Shown: piece by piece, positions 54,568 to 64,000 of the stretch
How positions within the stretch are numbered: position 1 is the first letter of the stretch
How the letters are laid out: every line of letters begins with the position of its first letter
From: Proteles cristata cristata
Taxonomy: Eukaryota > Chordata > Mammalia > Carnivora > Hyaenidae
Direction: 5' to 3'
DNA length: 64,000 bases
Assembly: GCA_017311185.1 (NCBI GenBank)
Contig: JAESUZ010004911.1
Span: 248,001-312,000 of the forward strand
Translations under genes and position numbers: made by a program
The notes under the pieces: generated by a model
Told to the model about the DNA's origin: nothing
Databases searched by the model: none
The model's input: only the letters and a program-made list of their open reading frames with translations

Positions 54568-57500
54568 ATATTTAAGGAGAGAAAGGTGTAGTCCTTTCTT
54601 AATTAAAAAAAGTTTTTTTGTAGAGTCCTATCTGACAGGTAGGAATGGTTTGAGAGTCTTTTGAGGAAATATTAGACCAGAACTCCTGGTGTAGTAAGTA
54701 AATAAAAAGGCATAGCTTTTAAGGAAACTCTTAATAGAAGCGGGGGCGGTGGGGAGGGGATTAACTTACTGCATAGATTTGGGTGAATATATGGAAATGG
54801 TGGGATCCTTTGTGGATGACAGATTCATGGAGTGGATTAGCCTAACGTGCCCATTGGAAGATGTTAGGCTTCCTCCTGTACTGCCAGTGGCATAAGGAGT
54901 TTGTATTCAGCTTACAGTTGAGAGCAATGTATGAAATTCACACACTACTTCTTCCTTTTTTTTTGAGCTACTCAAAGGATAAACAGGATTGATGTTTTTA
55001 CTTATTTTTTCATTTGTATCTACTCTTTTTTTGTTGTTGTAGGTACAGGCCCTTTGAGAACAGATGTATTTATAACATTTTATATCTCTGGGACTCACCT
55101 TACCTGTATACAACATGGCCAATAACTAACCAGTAATTTTCTGAACAAAGAACATGGATTTTCTGAAGTCTGTGCTATAAAGCTCATGATACTCATTTGA
55201 GCAGTTTATGGATTCTTCTTTTAAGCCCAAATCTAAAGGGCTGATTTCTGAACGAAAACAGTTTAGGAGAGAAATATAATAATGGCTCTGGGCATCACCT
55301 TTTATCTTCCAAGGACACTCTGGCCTTTGTCTCCCAGTATGGGCAGGGCCTGGTAATGGCCTCATCTCCCATCCTCGTTTGCCCCCACCTTGGATCTATT
55401 TGTTGGTGTTGAGCCTTTGCTCACAGTCCATCCAGCCCAGGTTCTGGGTTGTCCAATCCATAGGCTCTGCAGACCTGGTAGGAATGTGATTCTGTATTTT
55501 TCAACTGCCTTCTTCTGCCCTCTCAAGAGGGAGAGACTGTCCTGAGGGGAAGCATGAAGGTGAGCTAATTTAGACCCAACTTATTAACTATACCAGGCTG
55601 CCATTTTCACTCCACTCTGTTATTATTTCAGTCCCTCCCTGAGTACCATGGAACAGTGAGATAGAGCTTTTTGCTTTGAAATTTCCAGACTCCATCAGGG
55701 AATCTCTATTCAACCTCTCTCTCCATTCATGGGTCTTAACCCCACTAGGATACTTGACAGACCATATGTTTGTATGCCACCCTTTGGCTTGCTTTTTTTT
55801 TTTTTCTTCCTCTCCTCTTCTCTACCTTTCTAGAAGGCTAAAGCTCTTCACCTTCCAGTGGTGGGAACACCTTCTGCATCTTCATGTTTTGTATCTTAGA
55901 GCAATGACTCTGAGTCTTCCAGGTTCTAATTCTTGACATTTGAAGAACAGCCTTAGAAATTAAGAAGATGCTAATCCCAGAAAAGCAGCCAGTCTTTGAC
56001 TAATGAAAGGCTTGACTTTCACAAGTATTGCCTGGGAAATGAGCAAACTTGGTTGGGAGGTAGAAGACTGAACATCTCCCCTTTGTTTTCTTGCCCCTGG
56101 GAAACAGTGCAGCTTCCCCAGTGGAAGGGGGATTGAGGCACACAGGAAATTACTGGGAACAAGAAATACAGATGATGATGTGTAAACATACCATCCAGCT
56201 ATAGAATCAAATGTGGACCTATGAATTCAAGAGACTCCTACCTCCTCTGCCCCAGATTTCCTGATGTTAAACTTACTCATGACTCTATTCTGATACATGG
56301 TGAGTGTGTAGAAGAAGAGCATGGGGCTGTAAAGAGAGCAGTGTGCTTTTTGATTATAGCAACCAGTTCTAACTCCTTAAAACTGCATTCTTTAACATTC
56401 CCTCGAGTCTTTTGACCTGAATCTGGAGATAGCATTTATCTAAAGGTGGGCCATTGTCATTACGAGCTATCACACCTTCTCATTATGTTATAGCTCCCTG
56501 ACTCTTACTGCCTAGATTTTGTCCATTTGTTAAATTTCTTTTAAAAATTTTACTTGTGGGGTACAAGTGGCTCTTTGGCATAGAAAGTATAATCCATGTC
56601 AGCCTACTTTCTGAGTCCTGTGATCTTAGAAGAAGCCTTGAGTTTGGGATTCTGATGACTTCATCATTTAAGCCAAAGACTTCAATAAATGATTGACATC
56701 TACTCATTTTCAAATGAGAAATGTAAATTCAGAAATTTGTGTTTCACAAGGCCACTAGGTGCAAGCTACAGACTAAATAAAGATGATCAGGGATTCAAAC
56801 TGAGCCAGGTTTTGGTTTTTTGTTTGTTAAAAACAAACAGAAGGACTGCCACAGCTAGGGAATTGTGTGAAGCTGAACTTTTCATCTTGGGAATTTGCAA
56901 TTGATGCACATTAAGTCGCTTGACACATCTTATATCTAGCAGGACCCCACTTGTCTTTGGGAAACTGACAGAATGATCTATTATTTCTATGTATGGATCA
57001 TGAACTAAAAATGGTTCAATCTTTAGGCAAAGAAAGGTAAATAATAGCTTGATGGAGGGAAGGGCGGGCACATTTTAACTCATCTGTTTTGATGAGATCT
57101 TGGATAATATGTCCTCATTGCCTGTTGTGTTTGTCAGAACTTGGACAGCTGGTGGGGAGGAGATGATTGAGAGGTACTTAGGACCTTGTTTTCTATCTGT
57201 CACACAGCTTCAAACACAGTGTAGGGAAGTTTCCCCTTGTAATGTTTGGCATTTTTAACTGTGCCACTCCAATTGTAAATTGGAATTTCATGGCATAGTA
57301 TAGATTAGTTCTGTAATCTCCCAGGTAAACAAACAAACAAATGACCTTCTTGGACATCCACAGTTTTAAGAACTCCGAGGAAAATGCAGAATTTTTAAAA
57401 ACTGCATTCTCTAGTAGGCTACTCCAGATTCATTGAAAGGGTTCAAAAAGTCATGCATATTTCATGCACAAAAAGACCCTCAAACTTAGTAATTGAAAGA

Positions 57501-59108
57501 GCTTCTAAGAAGCATCTTCACCTGTTACTGGTTCTTGATTCAGCTGGAAGAGCTGGAGTTAGGGCAAAGGACACAGACATTTATTGACATGGTTTACATT
57601 TTTGTATTTGAATTTTATGAGAAGCTTATAAGTTCAGAACTTTTAAGAACATTATTTTGGATTCCTGGTAGTCTATTCATTTATATGAATAAGATATGAA
57701 GATATGAAGATCCATTCATTTCTATGAAGAAATAGCTGCATTACTCATTTATATGGGTTGCTTTTTTACTTTGAGAATTCACTTTATTTACCTATATTTA
57801 TTATTAATGGTGAAACTTACAGTAAACTGTCAATGTTTTATAAGGCATAATTAACATACAGCTGCCACCAGAGGCTATAAAAGCATATATGTTTAATGAT
57901 AGTTGCTAATAAAAGAAGAAATAGTCACATCTTCTTATATGTACTTTGCATGTAGGTATGACCTCTAGGGCTGCTTAGGAATTTAAGGTCCTAATTCATC
58001 TTTTTGTTAAAAGGAATTATCTTTAAATTCCTGCACACCAGTGAAATTACACATTCCATGGTCATTTTAATTTTTGTATGTTGAGGTTATTTTGGGCGGT
58101 TGGAGATGATCTTCCAAAAAAATAAATGTTCTGTGTTCCCTGAAATTTTTTTCTCTTTCTAATCTTATTATCTTTGTGCACTTGTTATTTCAGTCTGCAT
58201 TGGCTGGAATATTAAAGGCAGTCACTTTGTATCTAAGCCCCAAGGACATTCACATTGTCAGATTTAGTTCATGACCAGACTGAGTCACCCCCAGTGATAC
58301 TCGGAAAAAATAAAAACAAATGCAAAATTATCATGCAGACCAAGAAATTGCAATAGATGGATTGTTCCTAATTAACATATTGTGAAATAAATGACTGGTT
58401 TGGCTCTAACACCAGACCTGTTGTCTGTTTTTAAAGACATTTTGGAAAACTCATCTAGTTTATTTGGCGAGTCTCATTGTATAAGGGGAAAGAATAAATA
58501 TTTACAAAGATTTTTAACCCTAGCAAAGCATAGTGATTTTCAATCTTAATTTTAAAAAATAAAAGAGATGTATTTGTATGAGGGTAATATGGCTGACAGG
58601 CGGGGGAGAGGGGTGTAGTTTTTAAAAGTTTCTTTTAAATAATGCAACAATTTTCTAAAAAGAATCTAAATGTTTCAGTTATTATGGACAACATCTGGGA
58701 TCAATAGCCAAAATTTATAGTGAGAAAAAAGGGTTGGGAAGCAGTTGCTTCATTAGTTTATAAAATTAGAGAAGACACTCTCCCTAAAGAAACTTGGTGC
58801 CCTCTAAAAACCCTGAGGAAGGATTTAAAAGTTCATTTATAATTGATAAGTGCTGAATTGGTAATGCTCATTTTTATCCTGGTTCCCTGATTTGGCCATT
58901 ATAGTTTCATGAGTTTTGCCTTAACTTGTCATTAAAATCTCAAAGATAAACTGGCAGTATTTCTTTTTAATATCTTTTAATTTTAAAAATAGTAATTGAG
59001 GGGGAACAGAAAGGCTTCCTAGAAAATTTATAAAGTGGAAATAGCTGGGTAGGATGAATTTCTTGGATAAAATTAGCCACATGGATACCAGGTTTATAAG
59101 TACCCTAT
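54568..59108. other. About 4.5 kb with almost no recognised repeats
   Basis: Only short homopolymers (for example poly-T near 55794-55805) and small echoes such as 'gatatgaagatatgaagat' at 57690. 57780-58560 is AT-rich with many TAAT- and ATTA-type words and includes a CTCF-like core at 57862-57874. Open frames up to 94 codons, none with a domain. Confidence 0.4.
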
Positions 59109-59338
59109 GTATAATGCTGTGATTTTTAAAAATTTTAATGTATTTTTGAGAGAGAGAAGAAGCACAAGCAGGGGAGAAGAAGAAAGAGAGGGAGACACAG
59201 AATCTGAAACAGGCTCCAGGCTCTGAGCTGTCAGCACAGAGCCTAATGTGGGGCTCGAACCCACAAATTGCGAGATTGTGACCTGAGCAAAAGTCAGACA
59301 GTTAACTGACTGAGCCACCCAGGGGCCCCCGTATAATG
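59109..59338 (-). mobile_element. SINEC, minus strand, with 8-bp flanking repeat
   Basis: Body about 59121-59330, ending 'gactgagccacccaggggcc' on the plus strand, with reverse B box 'gggctcgaaccc'. Flanks gtataatg (59109-59116, 59331-59338) are a short, likely target duplication. Confidence 0.95.
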
Positions 59339-60170
59339 GAGGAATGATTATTCCTCTAAGGCTCTTGTAATCCTGCCAGTTTGCCAATCTAAAGAGTAGC
59401 TGGGCTAGACACCTATCAGGCCCTAGATGACCTGGGCATGCATTATCTCAGCTCCCACTGGTTAGGTAATTGTTGTGTTTGCACTGGATATTGAGGTAGG
59501 AGTGAACTTGAAAGAGAGAGGTGATCTTAATGTAAGGATGTTCCTCTGGGGAAAAAGGAAATGATGGAAGAAAAGGAAGATGTATTCATAACTATGCAAA
59601 CTAAGTTTGTGCTGGGGGCACTGAGCAGTGTGGCTGGAGCACCATCCATGGCAAGGTGTAGTCTGATGGCCCCTCTAGGATGGAGGTTTCATAGGAGCAG
59701 GATGAGAAATGTGCTATCAGGAAGGAGTTAACTTATGCCCATTGTCTCTGCACATTGGCTAAAACTTCTCCACCTTCCCCAAAGTGAACCTACTCTACTA
59801 AAATCTCTCCTAACCCCTAATTTTCATTGTATGCGAATTTATTATTGAAACTGCTTAATCAATTAAGTAGGCTATTATATGGTAGCTTGAGCATCTACTC
59901 ATTGATTCTAAATAACCAAATATATAACATTTCTAAAATGTAAATCACCTGTAAGTTAGAGATTCACTGTAGTTTGTAGTCATTCTCTTATTTTAATATT
60001 TTAACAATCAAATCTAAAGCAGCATGTGAAAGAATTAATAAATAATGGTAGCTGCTGTGAACATGAGTGAAGTCTAAGACCTTGGCTGAAAATGAGGATT
60101 ATGGCATTTACTTCCCACAATTACCAGGAAGTATTATGGCACATGATTACTAGGAAAGTGTTCTTCGGAG
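59339..60170. other. Unique sequence, no gene seen
   Basis: No repeat landmark or coding signal recognised. Confidence 0.5.
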
Positions 60171-60171
60171 A

Positions 60172-60592
60172 AATCGAACCAATGGGATTTTATGTGATTT
60201 ATGACTTATTATATATTACATATATAGCATATTAATATATGATTTATTATAAGGAATTGGCTCGTGTGATTGTAGAGACTGAGAAGTCCCATAATGCAAA
60301 CTGGTGACACAGTTCTGAGAACTGGAGGTCCTAGCTGAGGCCAGGAGAGGACTGACGTTTCAGCGTGTAAGTCAGGAACAGAGGTCGAATTCTTCCTTCT
60401 GCCTTTATTCTTTCAGGCCCTTGGTGGGTGATACTCACCCACGTTGAGGAGGGCAATATGTTTTACTCAGCGCACCAATTCAAATGCCAACCTCTTCCAA
60501 AAACACCTTCACAGACACACCCACAAATTTAATATGGGCACCCTGAATCCCAGTCAAGTTGACAAATAAGATTAGCCATCATAGAAGACTCA
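60172..60592. mobile_element. Ancient interspersed repeat, probably L1M-type 3' region
   Basis: 'tataaggaattggctcgtgt', 'gagactgagaagtcccataa', 'gtgggtgatactcacccacg', 'cacagacacacccacaaat' and 'cagtcaagttgacaaataag' follow a common mammalian repeat in order. I associate it with old L1 3' ends but the family name is uncertain. It begins in a TA-rich patch (60200-60250). Confidence 0.6.
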
Positions 60593-60776
60593 TTTCCTTC
60601 CATGAAATAGAAGAAATTGAAAAATTTACCATGATTCTCTTATTAGTCACCAATAATCATAGTAAAGATAAAAGAGTTTAATTCAAGCCTGAAGATGGCT
60701 GTAGTTAATGATAGGGCCCATCCAATTTTCCTGAAAATGTTGGGTTGAAACAGTTCAAAAGCTGTCTTTGACCAAA

Positions 60777-60798
60777 TACACACACACACACACACACA

Positions 60799-60837
<39 letters not shown>
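60777..60837. repeat. Compound (AC)n(CT)n microsatellite
   Basis: An AC run (60777-60799) followed directly by a CT run of about 18 units to 60837. Confidence 0.97.
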
Positions 60838-60840
<3 letters not shown>

Positions 60841-61239
60841 GTTTAAGGGAAAAGTACCTGAAGAAGTTCTGTATTGTACTGAAATTGGGCCAAAATATTA
60901 ATTTTTTTTCATTTTCTGAAACAAATGAAGTTTAAAGTTTTATTTTGTTTGATATGGTGGGTCATCTGAAGGATAACTGGTAGCAGTGAGGTTAATTTTA
61001 TGTCTTATGCTTAAAAAATAAAGACTAAAGTCAGGATATTGTGCCCACTTCAAAAAGGATCCATTATAGGTTTTGGCTGCAATTAAAATAATTTAGCTGT
61101 GTCTGCATAACCCTATGAAAAAAACATCAGAGTTAAATGGCCAAGATTGCAGACAAGAATTATCAATGTATGCTATACAAAGTATGATGAAAAATAGAAT
61201 ATTTGCATAGTAATTTGTTAATTACAAAGGAAAACCTAG
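60838..61239. other. Unique AT-rich sequence
   Basis: No repeat landmark or coding signal recognised. It may be the upstream part of the old L1 at 61240, but the wording is too eroded to tell. Confidence 0.4.
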
Positions 61240-62015
61240 TAGCTTTGTAGTGGGAAAACCACTTTAACCAAGTGATCAAGGTTAATTAACATCACCAGCA
61301 ATGAGATACATTGCCATTGTATACCTCCTGATAAGGTACACTGAGCAGAGCACATCATCATTTCCATGGTATTCTTGCCAAAATTGCGTATCCTATATTT
61401 CATCATGAGGAAACATCAGACAAACCTAAATTTAGAAACATTGTGTAAAATAACTGGGCAGTATTCTTAAAAACATCAAGGCTATGAAAGACAAAGACTA
61501 AGATAATGTCAAATAGGAGGAGACTAACAAAATATAACAATGAAATGTATTGTGGAATCCTGGATTGGATCTTTAACCCAGAAAAGACATTAGTTGGACA
61601 GTTAGTAGAAATTGCAGATGATCTGTAGAATAGTTGATAGCATTCTATCAATATAGACTTCCTGGACTTGGTAAGTGTACTTTATCTATTTAAGATTTTA
61701 AGGGGTGCCTGGGGGGCTCAGTCAGTTGAGTGTCTGACTTCAGCTCAGGTCATGATCTCTCTGCTCCTGGGTTTGAGCCCTACGTCAGCCTCTGGGCTTA
61801 CAGCTTGGAGCCTGGAGCCTGCTTCAGATTCTGTGTCTCCCTCTCTCTCTGCCCCTCCCCCACTCACACCCTGTCTCTCTCTTTCAAAAATAAATAAAAA
61901 TTTAAAAAAATTTTAAAAAAGATTTTAATATTTGATGAAGTGAAGCGTGTATCAATTTTTCTAAGTTTCTTATAACTGTGAAATTATTTTAAAATTAGGA
62001 GTTAAAAAATAGACA
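61240..62015 (+). mobile_element. Old L1 (L1M-type) 3' UTR, split by a SINE
   Basis: 'agtgatcaaggttaattaac', 'acctcctgataaggtacact', 'catcatgaggaaacatcaga', 'ctatgaaagacaaagactaa', 'tcctggattggatctttaac' and 'gaaaagacattagttggaca' match an old L1 3' UTR in order. It resumes after the SINE with 'gtatcaatttttctaagttt' and 'ctgtgaaattattttaaaat'. Confidence 0.8.
61692..61928 (+). mobile_element. SINEC inserted in old L1, with target-site duplication
   Basis: Body 61702-61918 from 'ggggtgcctggggggctcag' to 'caaaaataaataaaaattta'. aagattttaa flanks it exactly (61692-61701, 61919-61928). The adjacent L1 text continues across it, confirming the insertion. Confidence 0.96.
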
Positions 62016-62076
62016 GTGGATATTATTCTTTTCCACAGAAGAATAAATAGAACTGTGTGTCTGTGTGTGTACATTT

Positions 62077-62460
62077 AAAAGTCACTGGGGAGGGGCACCT
62101 GGCTGGCTCAGTTGGTGGAGTGTGTGACTCTTGATCTCAGAATTGTGAGTTCGAGCTCCACATTGAGTGTGGAGATTACTTAAAAATAAAAATCTTAGGG
62201 GTACCTGGTGGCTCAGTCAGTTGAGCATCTGATTCTGGGTTTCAGCTCAGGCCATGATCTCACGGTTTCATGGGTTCCAGCCCCGTGTCAGGCTCTACGC
62301 CAACATCACGGAGCCTACTTCCGACTCTGTCTCCCTCCTCTCTCTATCTGCCCCTCCCCTGCTTGTGCTGTCGCTGTCTCTCTCAAAATAAAAAAATAAA
62401 CTTAAAATTAAAAAAAAAATTTAAATAAATAAAAATCTTCATAAAAAAAGTCACCAGGGA
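62077..62460 (+). mobile_element. Older short SINEC carrying a nested SINE
   Basis: The host SINE (62092-62196) is the short carnivore form: 'ggggcacctggctggctcag', 'gttcgagctccacattgagt', 'gtggagattacttaaaaata'. A second SINE sits in its A-rich tail, after which the tail resumes (62427-62445). Outer flanks aaaagtcactgggga (62077-62091) and aaaagtcaccaggga (62446-62460) differ at two bases. Confidence 0.93.
62184..62439 (+). mobile_element. SINEC nested in the tail of another SINE
   Basis: Body 62197-62426, from 'aggggtacctggtggctcag' to its own A-rich tail, with 'gttccagccccgtgtcaggc' as B box region. aaataaaaatctt occurs at 62184-62196 and 62427-62439, duplicating the host SINE's tail. Confidence 0.94.
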
Positions 62461-62544
62461 TGTAAAATAACTGTATTTTGTAGGAACCAAAGGATATAGT
62501 AACCATTCTTATGATTTATGAACTCAGATGAGGCAGGTGCGAAG

Positions 62545-62630
62545 TGTTACCTTCAGCATTGTATTTCCAGTGCCTACCACGCAGCTGGCACATAGAAGAA
62601 GGTGGTTATTGGGTGGATACATGAGTAAAT
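62545..62630 (+). mobile_element. L2 LINE 3'-end fragment
   Basis: 'cattgtatttccagtgccta', 'ccacgcagctggcacataga' match the L2 terminal block 'tgtatccccagcgcctagcacagtgcctggcacata'. Confidence 0.65.
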
Positions 62631-62644
62631 TGCACACCTTGGTG

Positions 62645-62960
62645 ATTTCATTCCATTGTATATTCACCGAATATTTTTTGAGCAACCGACTGGGTTTCGT
62701 ACATGGTGCTAGGTGTTGGGAACATAAAGGAGCTGCAAAACCAGAAGTAATGAGTTTAATTAGGGATGTGAGTGGGAGGATTGCCTAGACTAAGCCTTCC
62801 TTGAAGAGGATCCTTGAGTGATTTTGAAGAACGCCTGGTGGGGAAAGGCAACAGGAAGCCAGAATCCCAAGTAGAAGGAAAAGTGTTTGCTCAGGCATAG
62901 ACAAGAGGTTCAATGTGACTGGTGAAAGTGGTTTATAAAGGACAAGGTTGGAAAAATGCA
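62645..62960 (+). mobile_element. Ancient non-coding repeat, family not assigned
   Basis: 'gaatattttttgagcaaccg', 'catggtgctaggtgttggga' and later 'gaggatccttgagtgatttt' resemble the beginning of the repeat at 30545. Confidence 0.45.
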
Positions 62961-63331
62961 TAGGAGCTAGATTTTGGGGGGAAAAAAACTTTGGACTTTG
63001 TTTTATGTTTCCAAAGACCTATTTACTGGCTTCCAGTTTTCTGAAGAAATTGGTTTTCAGTGGCCAAAGCCAGTCAGAACTAGTGTTTGTTCAAAATTGG
63101 AAGTGGGCTTAGTTATCAGAGCAGAAGGGGAAGGTACTAAATAGGAATGTAGAGTTTGGTTCTATTCAGAAGGGAGCTGTGCAATTTGCAGGTGACAGAC
63201 TAGCGGACCTCTTGAGAAGTCAGCATTGGGAATGCAAGCCAAAAATTAGAAATATGCATGCTTCACTGTGTGATGTGAATGATCAGAGACGAAACAGGAC
63301 TAAAAAGAGGAAAGCGAAAGCACAGGTACAC
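62961..63331. other. Unique sequence, no gene seen
   Basis: A 91-codon open frame (63179-63454) ends in a Y/I/V-rich stretch translated from the AT repeat, so it is a chance frame. Confidence 0.5.
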
Positions 63332-63432
63332 GTGTATATATATTTATATTTATATGTATATATATATATATTTATACATATATATGTGTGTGTACATATA
63401 CACATATATACACCCTATATAATCTATCTATA
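63332..63432. repeat. AT-rich alternating tract
   Basis: About 100 bases of alternating TA and TG/CA ('atatatatatatatttatac', 'atatatatgtgtgtgtacat'). Purine-pyrimidine alternation with self-complementary blocks. Confidence 0.93.
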
Positions 63433-64000
63433 TACACCAGACACCGGGGGGTAGATTTAATATGTTTGTTTGGAAAACGGTATTTTGCTTCTTAGTGAAA
63501 ATTCTTCACTTGGATCACGGGGAAAGCAGTGCATGTTTTCTGTTACTTTATTTCACTTTGTGACATGAAGGGCGAATTGTCATTTTTCCCTCCTGATGCT
63601 CTCTGTCATTCTTCAGACAAATACTGTGAGGCAGAGTGAATGTTTAAAGCTGAATCTTCTGCCAGTACTAGCCCTGCATTTTTGGAAAATCCCTCTTTAC
63701 TCTGTTATTTTCCTGATCAGTCTCATTTGCCAAAGATACCCTTTTTTCTCTTTCTCAAATGGCTGAGCCTGAATCTTTCTAAGTTTGACTTGTTAATAAT
63801 GATTCCAGGAAGCTATAACAACCAAAAGAGTTTTTGACTTACTGCTGAAAATGGAAATCTTATTTTTGCCCATGACAGATTAAAGTTCAGCCTCCAAATT
63901 ACTGGTTAGCAGTGATGATGAAAATAAATATCCTATGTTCTTAAATTTTATAGGTTTCAGATCTTATTCTCATACGTTTGTTTGATCCTTGTGACATCTC
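63433..64000. other. Unique sequence to the end of the window
   Basis: No repeat landmark or coding signal recognised. Confidence 0.5.

Noticed and set aside
56555..56600. Possible SINE head 'ggggtacaagtggctc'
   Set aside because: Only a few bases resemble the head; no B box, middle or tail follows.

Overview
The window is mammalian nuclear DNA, almost certainly from a cat-family (felid) or closely related feliform carnivore. The main evidence is about 27 copies of a tRNA-derived SINE of the carnivore SINEC/CAN-SINE group. Most carry the felid-type body: a 'gcgcctgggtggctcag' head, a 'gttcgagcccc' B box, a 'gggctctgtgctgacagc' middle, a CT-rich region and a 'caaaaataaataaa' tail. Dog and bear/weasel SINEs differ in the middle part. 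The young L1 ends ('gagcactgggtgtta...caataaa') also fit a carnivore L1.

I found no protein-coding exon, no intact retrogene and no RNA gene. Open frames are short (none above 157 codons), have no recognisable domains, and many lie in SINE or L1 sequence. The only recognisable coding remnants are two L1 ORF2 C-terminal fragments. The window is therefore intergenic or deep-intronic. It is AT-rich and CpG-poor, with no CpG island seen.

Layout by region. 1-8.3 kb: MIR remnants, a palindromic element near 2.9 kb, a cluster of SINEs (3.1-7.8 kb) and a TTCCC tract. 8.3-12 kb: mostly unique sequence with L2, MIR and MLT1 fragments. 12.1-13.1 kb: a SINE and an L1 with an inverted 5' part. 13.5-16.9 kb: MIR, a MER5-type hAT fragment, an MLT1 LTR and a SINE. 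18.5-19.4 kb: MIR and two adjacent SINEs. 19.4-25.9 kb: the longest SINE-free stretch. 26-29.8 kb: four SINEs, a Tigger-like transposon and an old L1 split by a SINE. 30.5-32.5 kb: a long ancient repeat, MIRs and a SINE. 33.1-33.7 kb: a second 5'-inverted L1 with a perfect 16-bp target-site duplication. 35-41.3 kb: old L1 pieces and SINEs. 43-48.2 kb: unique sequence, a near full-length MLT1 solo LTR and SINEs. 49.7-50.1 kb: a hAT-type MITE. 53-54.6 kb: MIRs and a SINE. 54.6-59.1 kb: unique AT-rich sequence. 59.1-62.5 kb: a SINE, an old L1 split by a SINE, and a SINE nested in an older SINE. 62.5-64 kb: L2-type remnants and an AT-rich dinucleotide tract.

No genes act together here. What the sequence records is a layered history of transposition: ancient MIR, L2, MER5, Tigger and MLT1, then old L1, then carnivore L1 and felid SINEs. 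Direction, target duplications and nesting can be read for many copies. I saw no convincing undescribed biological system. The best leads are the two twin-primed L1s, the nested SINE, a perfect hairpin beside an LTR, and a few repeat-free blocks that could be conserved regulatory DNA. Family names for the oldest repeats come from memory of consensus sequences and were not checked by database search.
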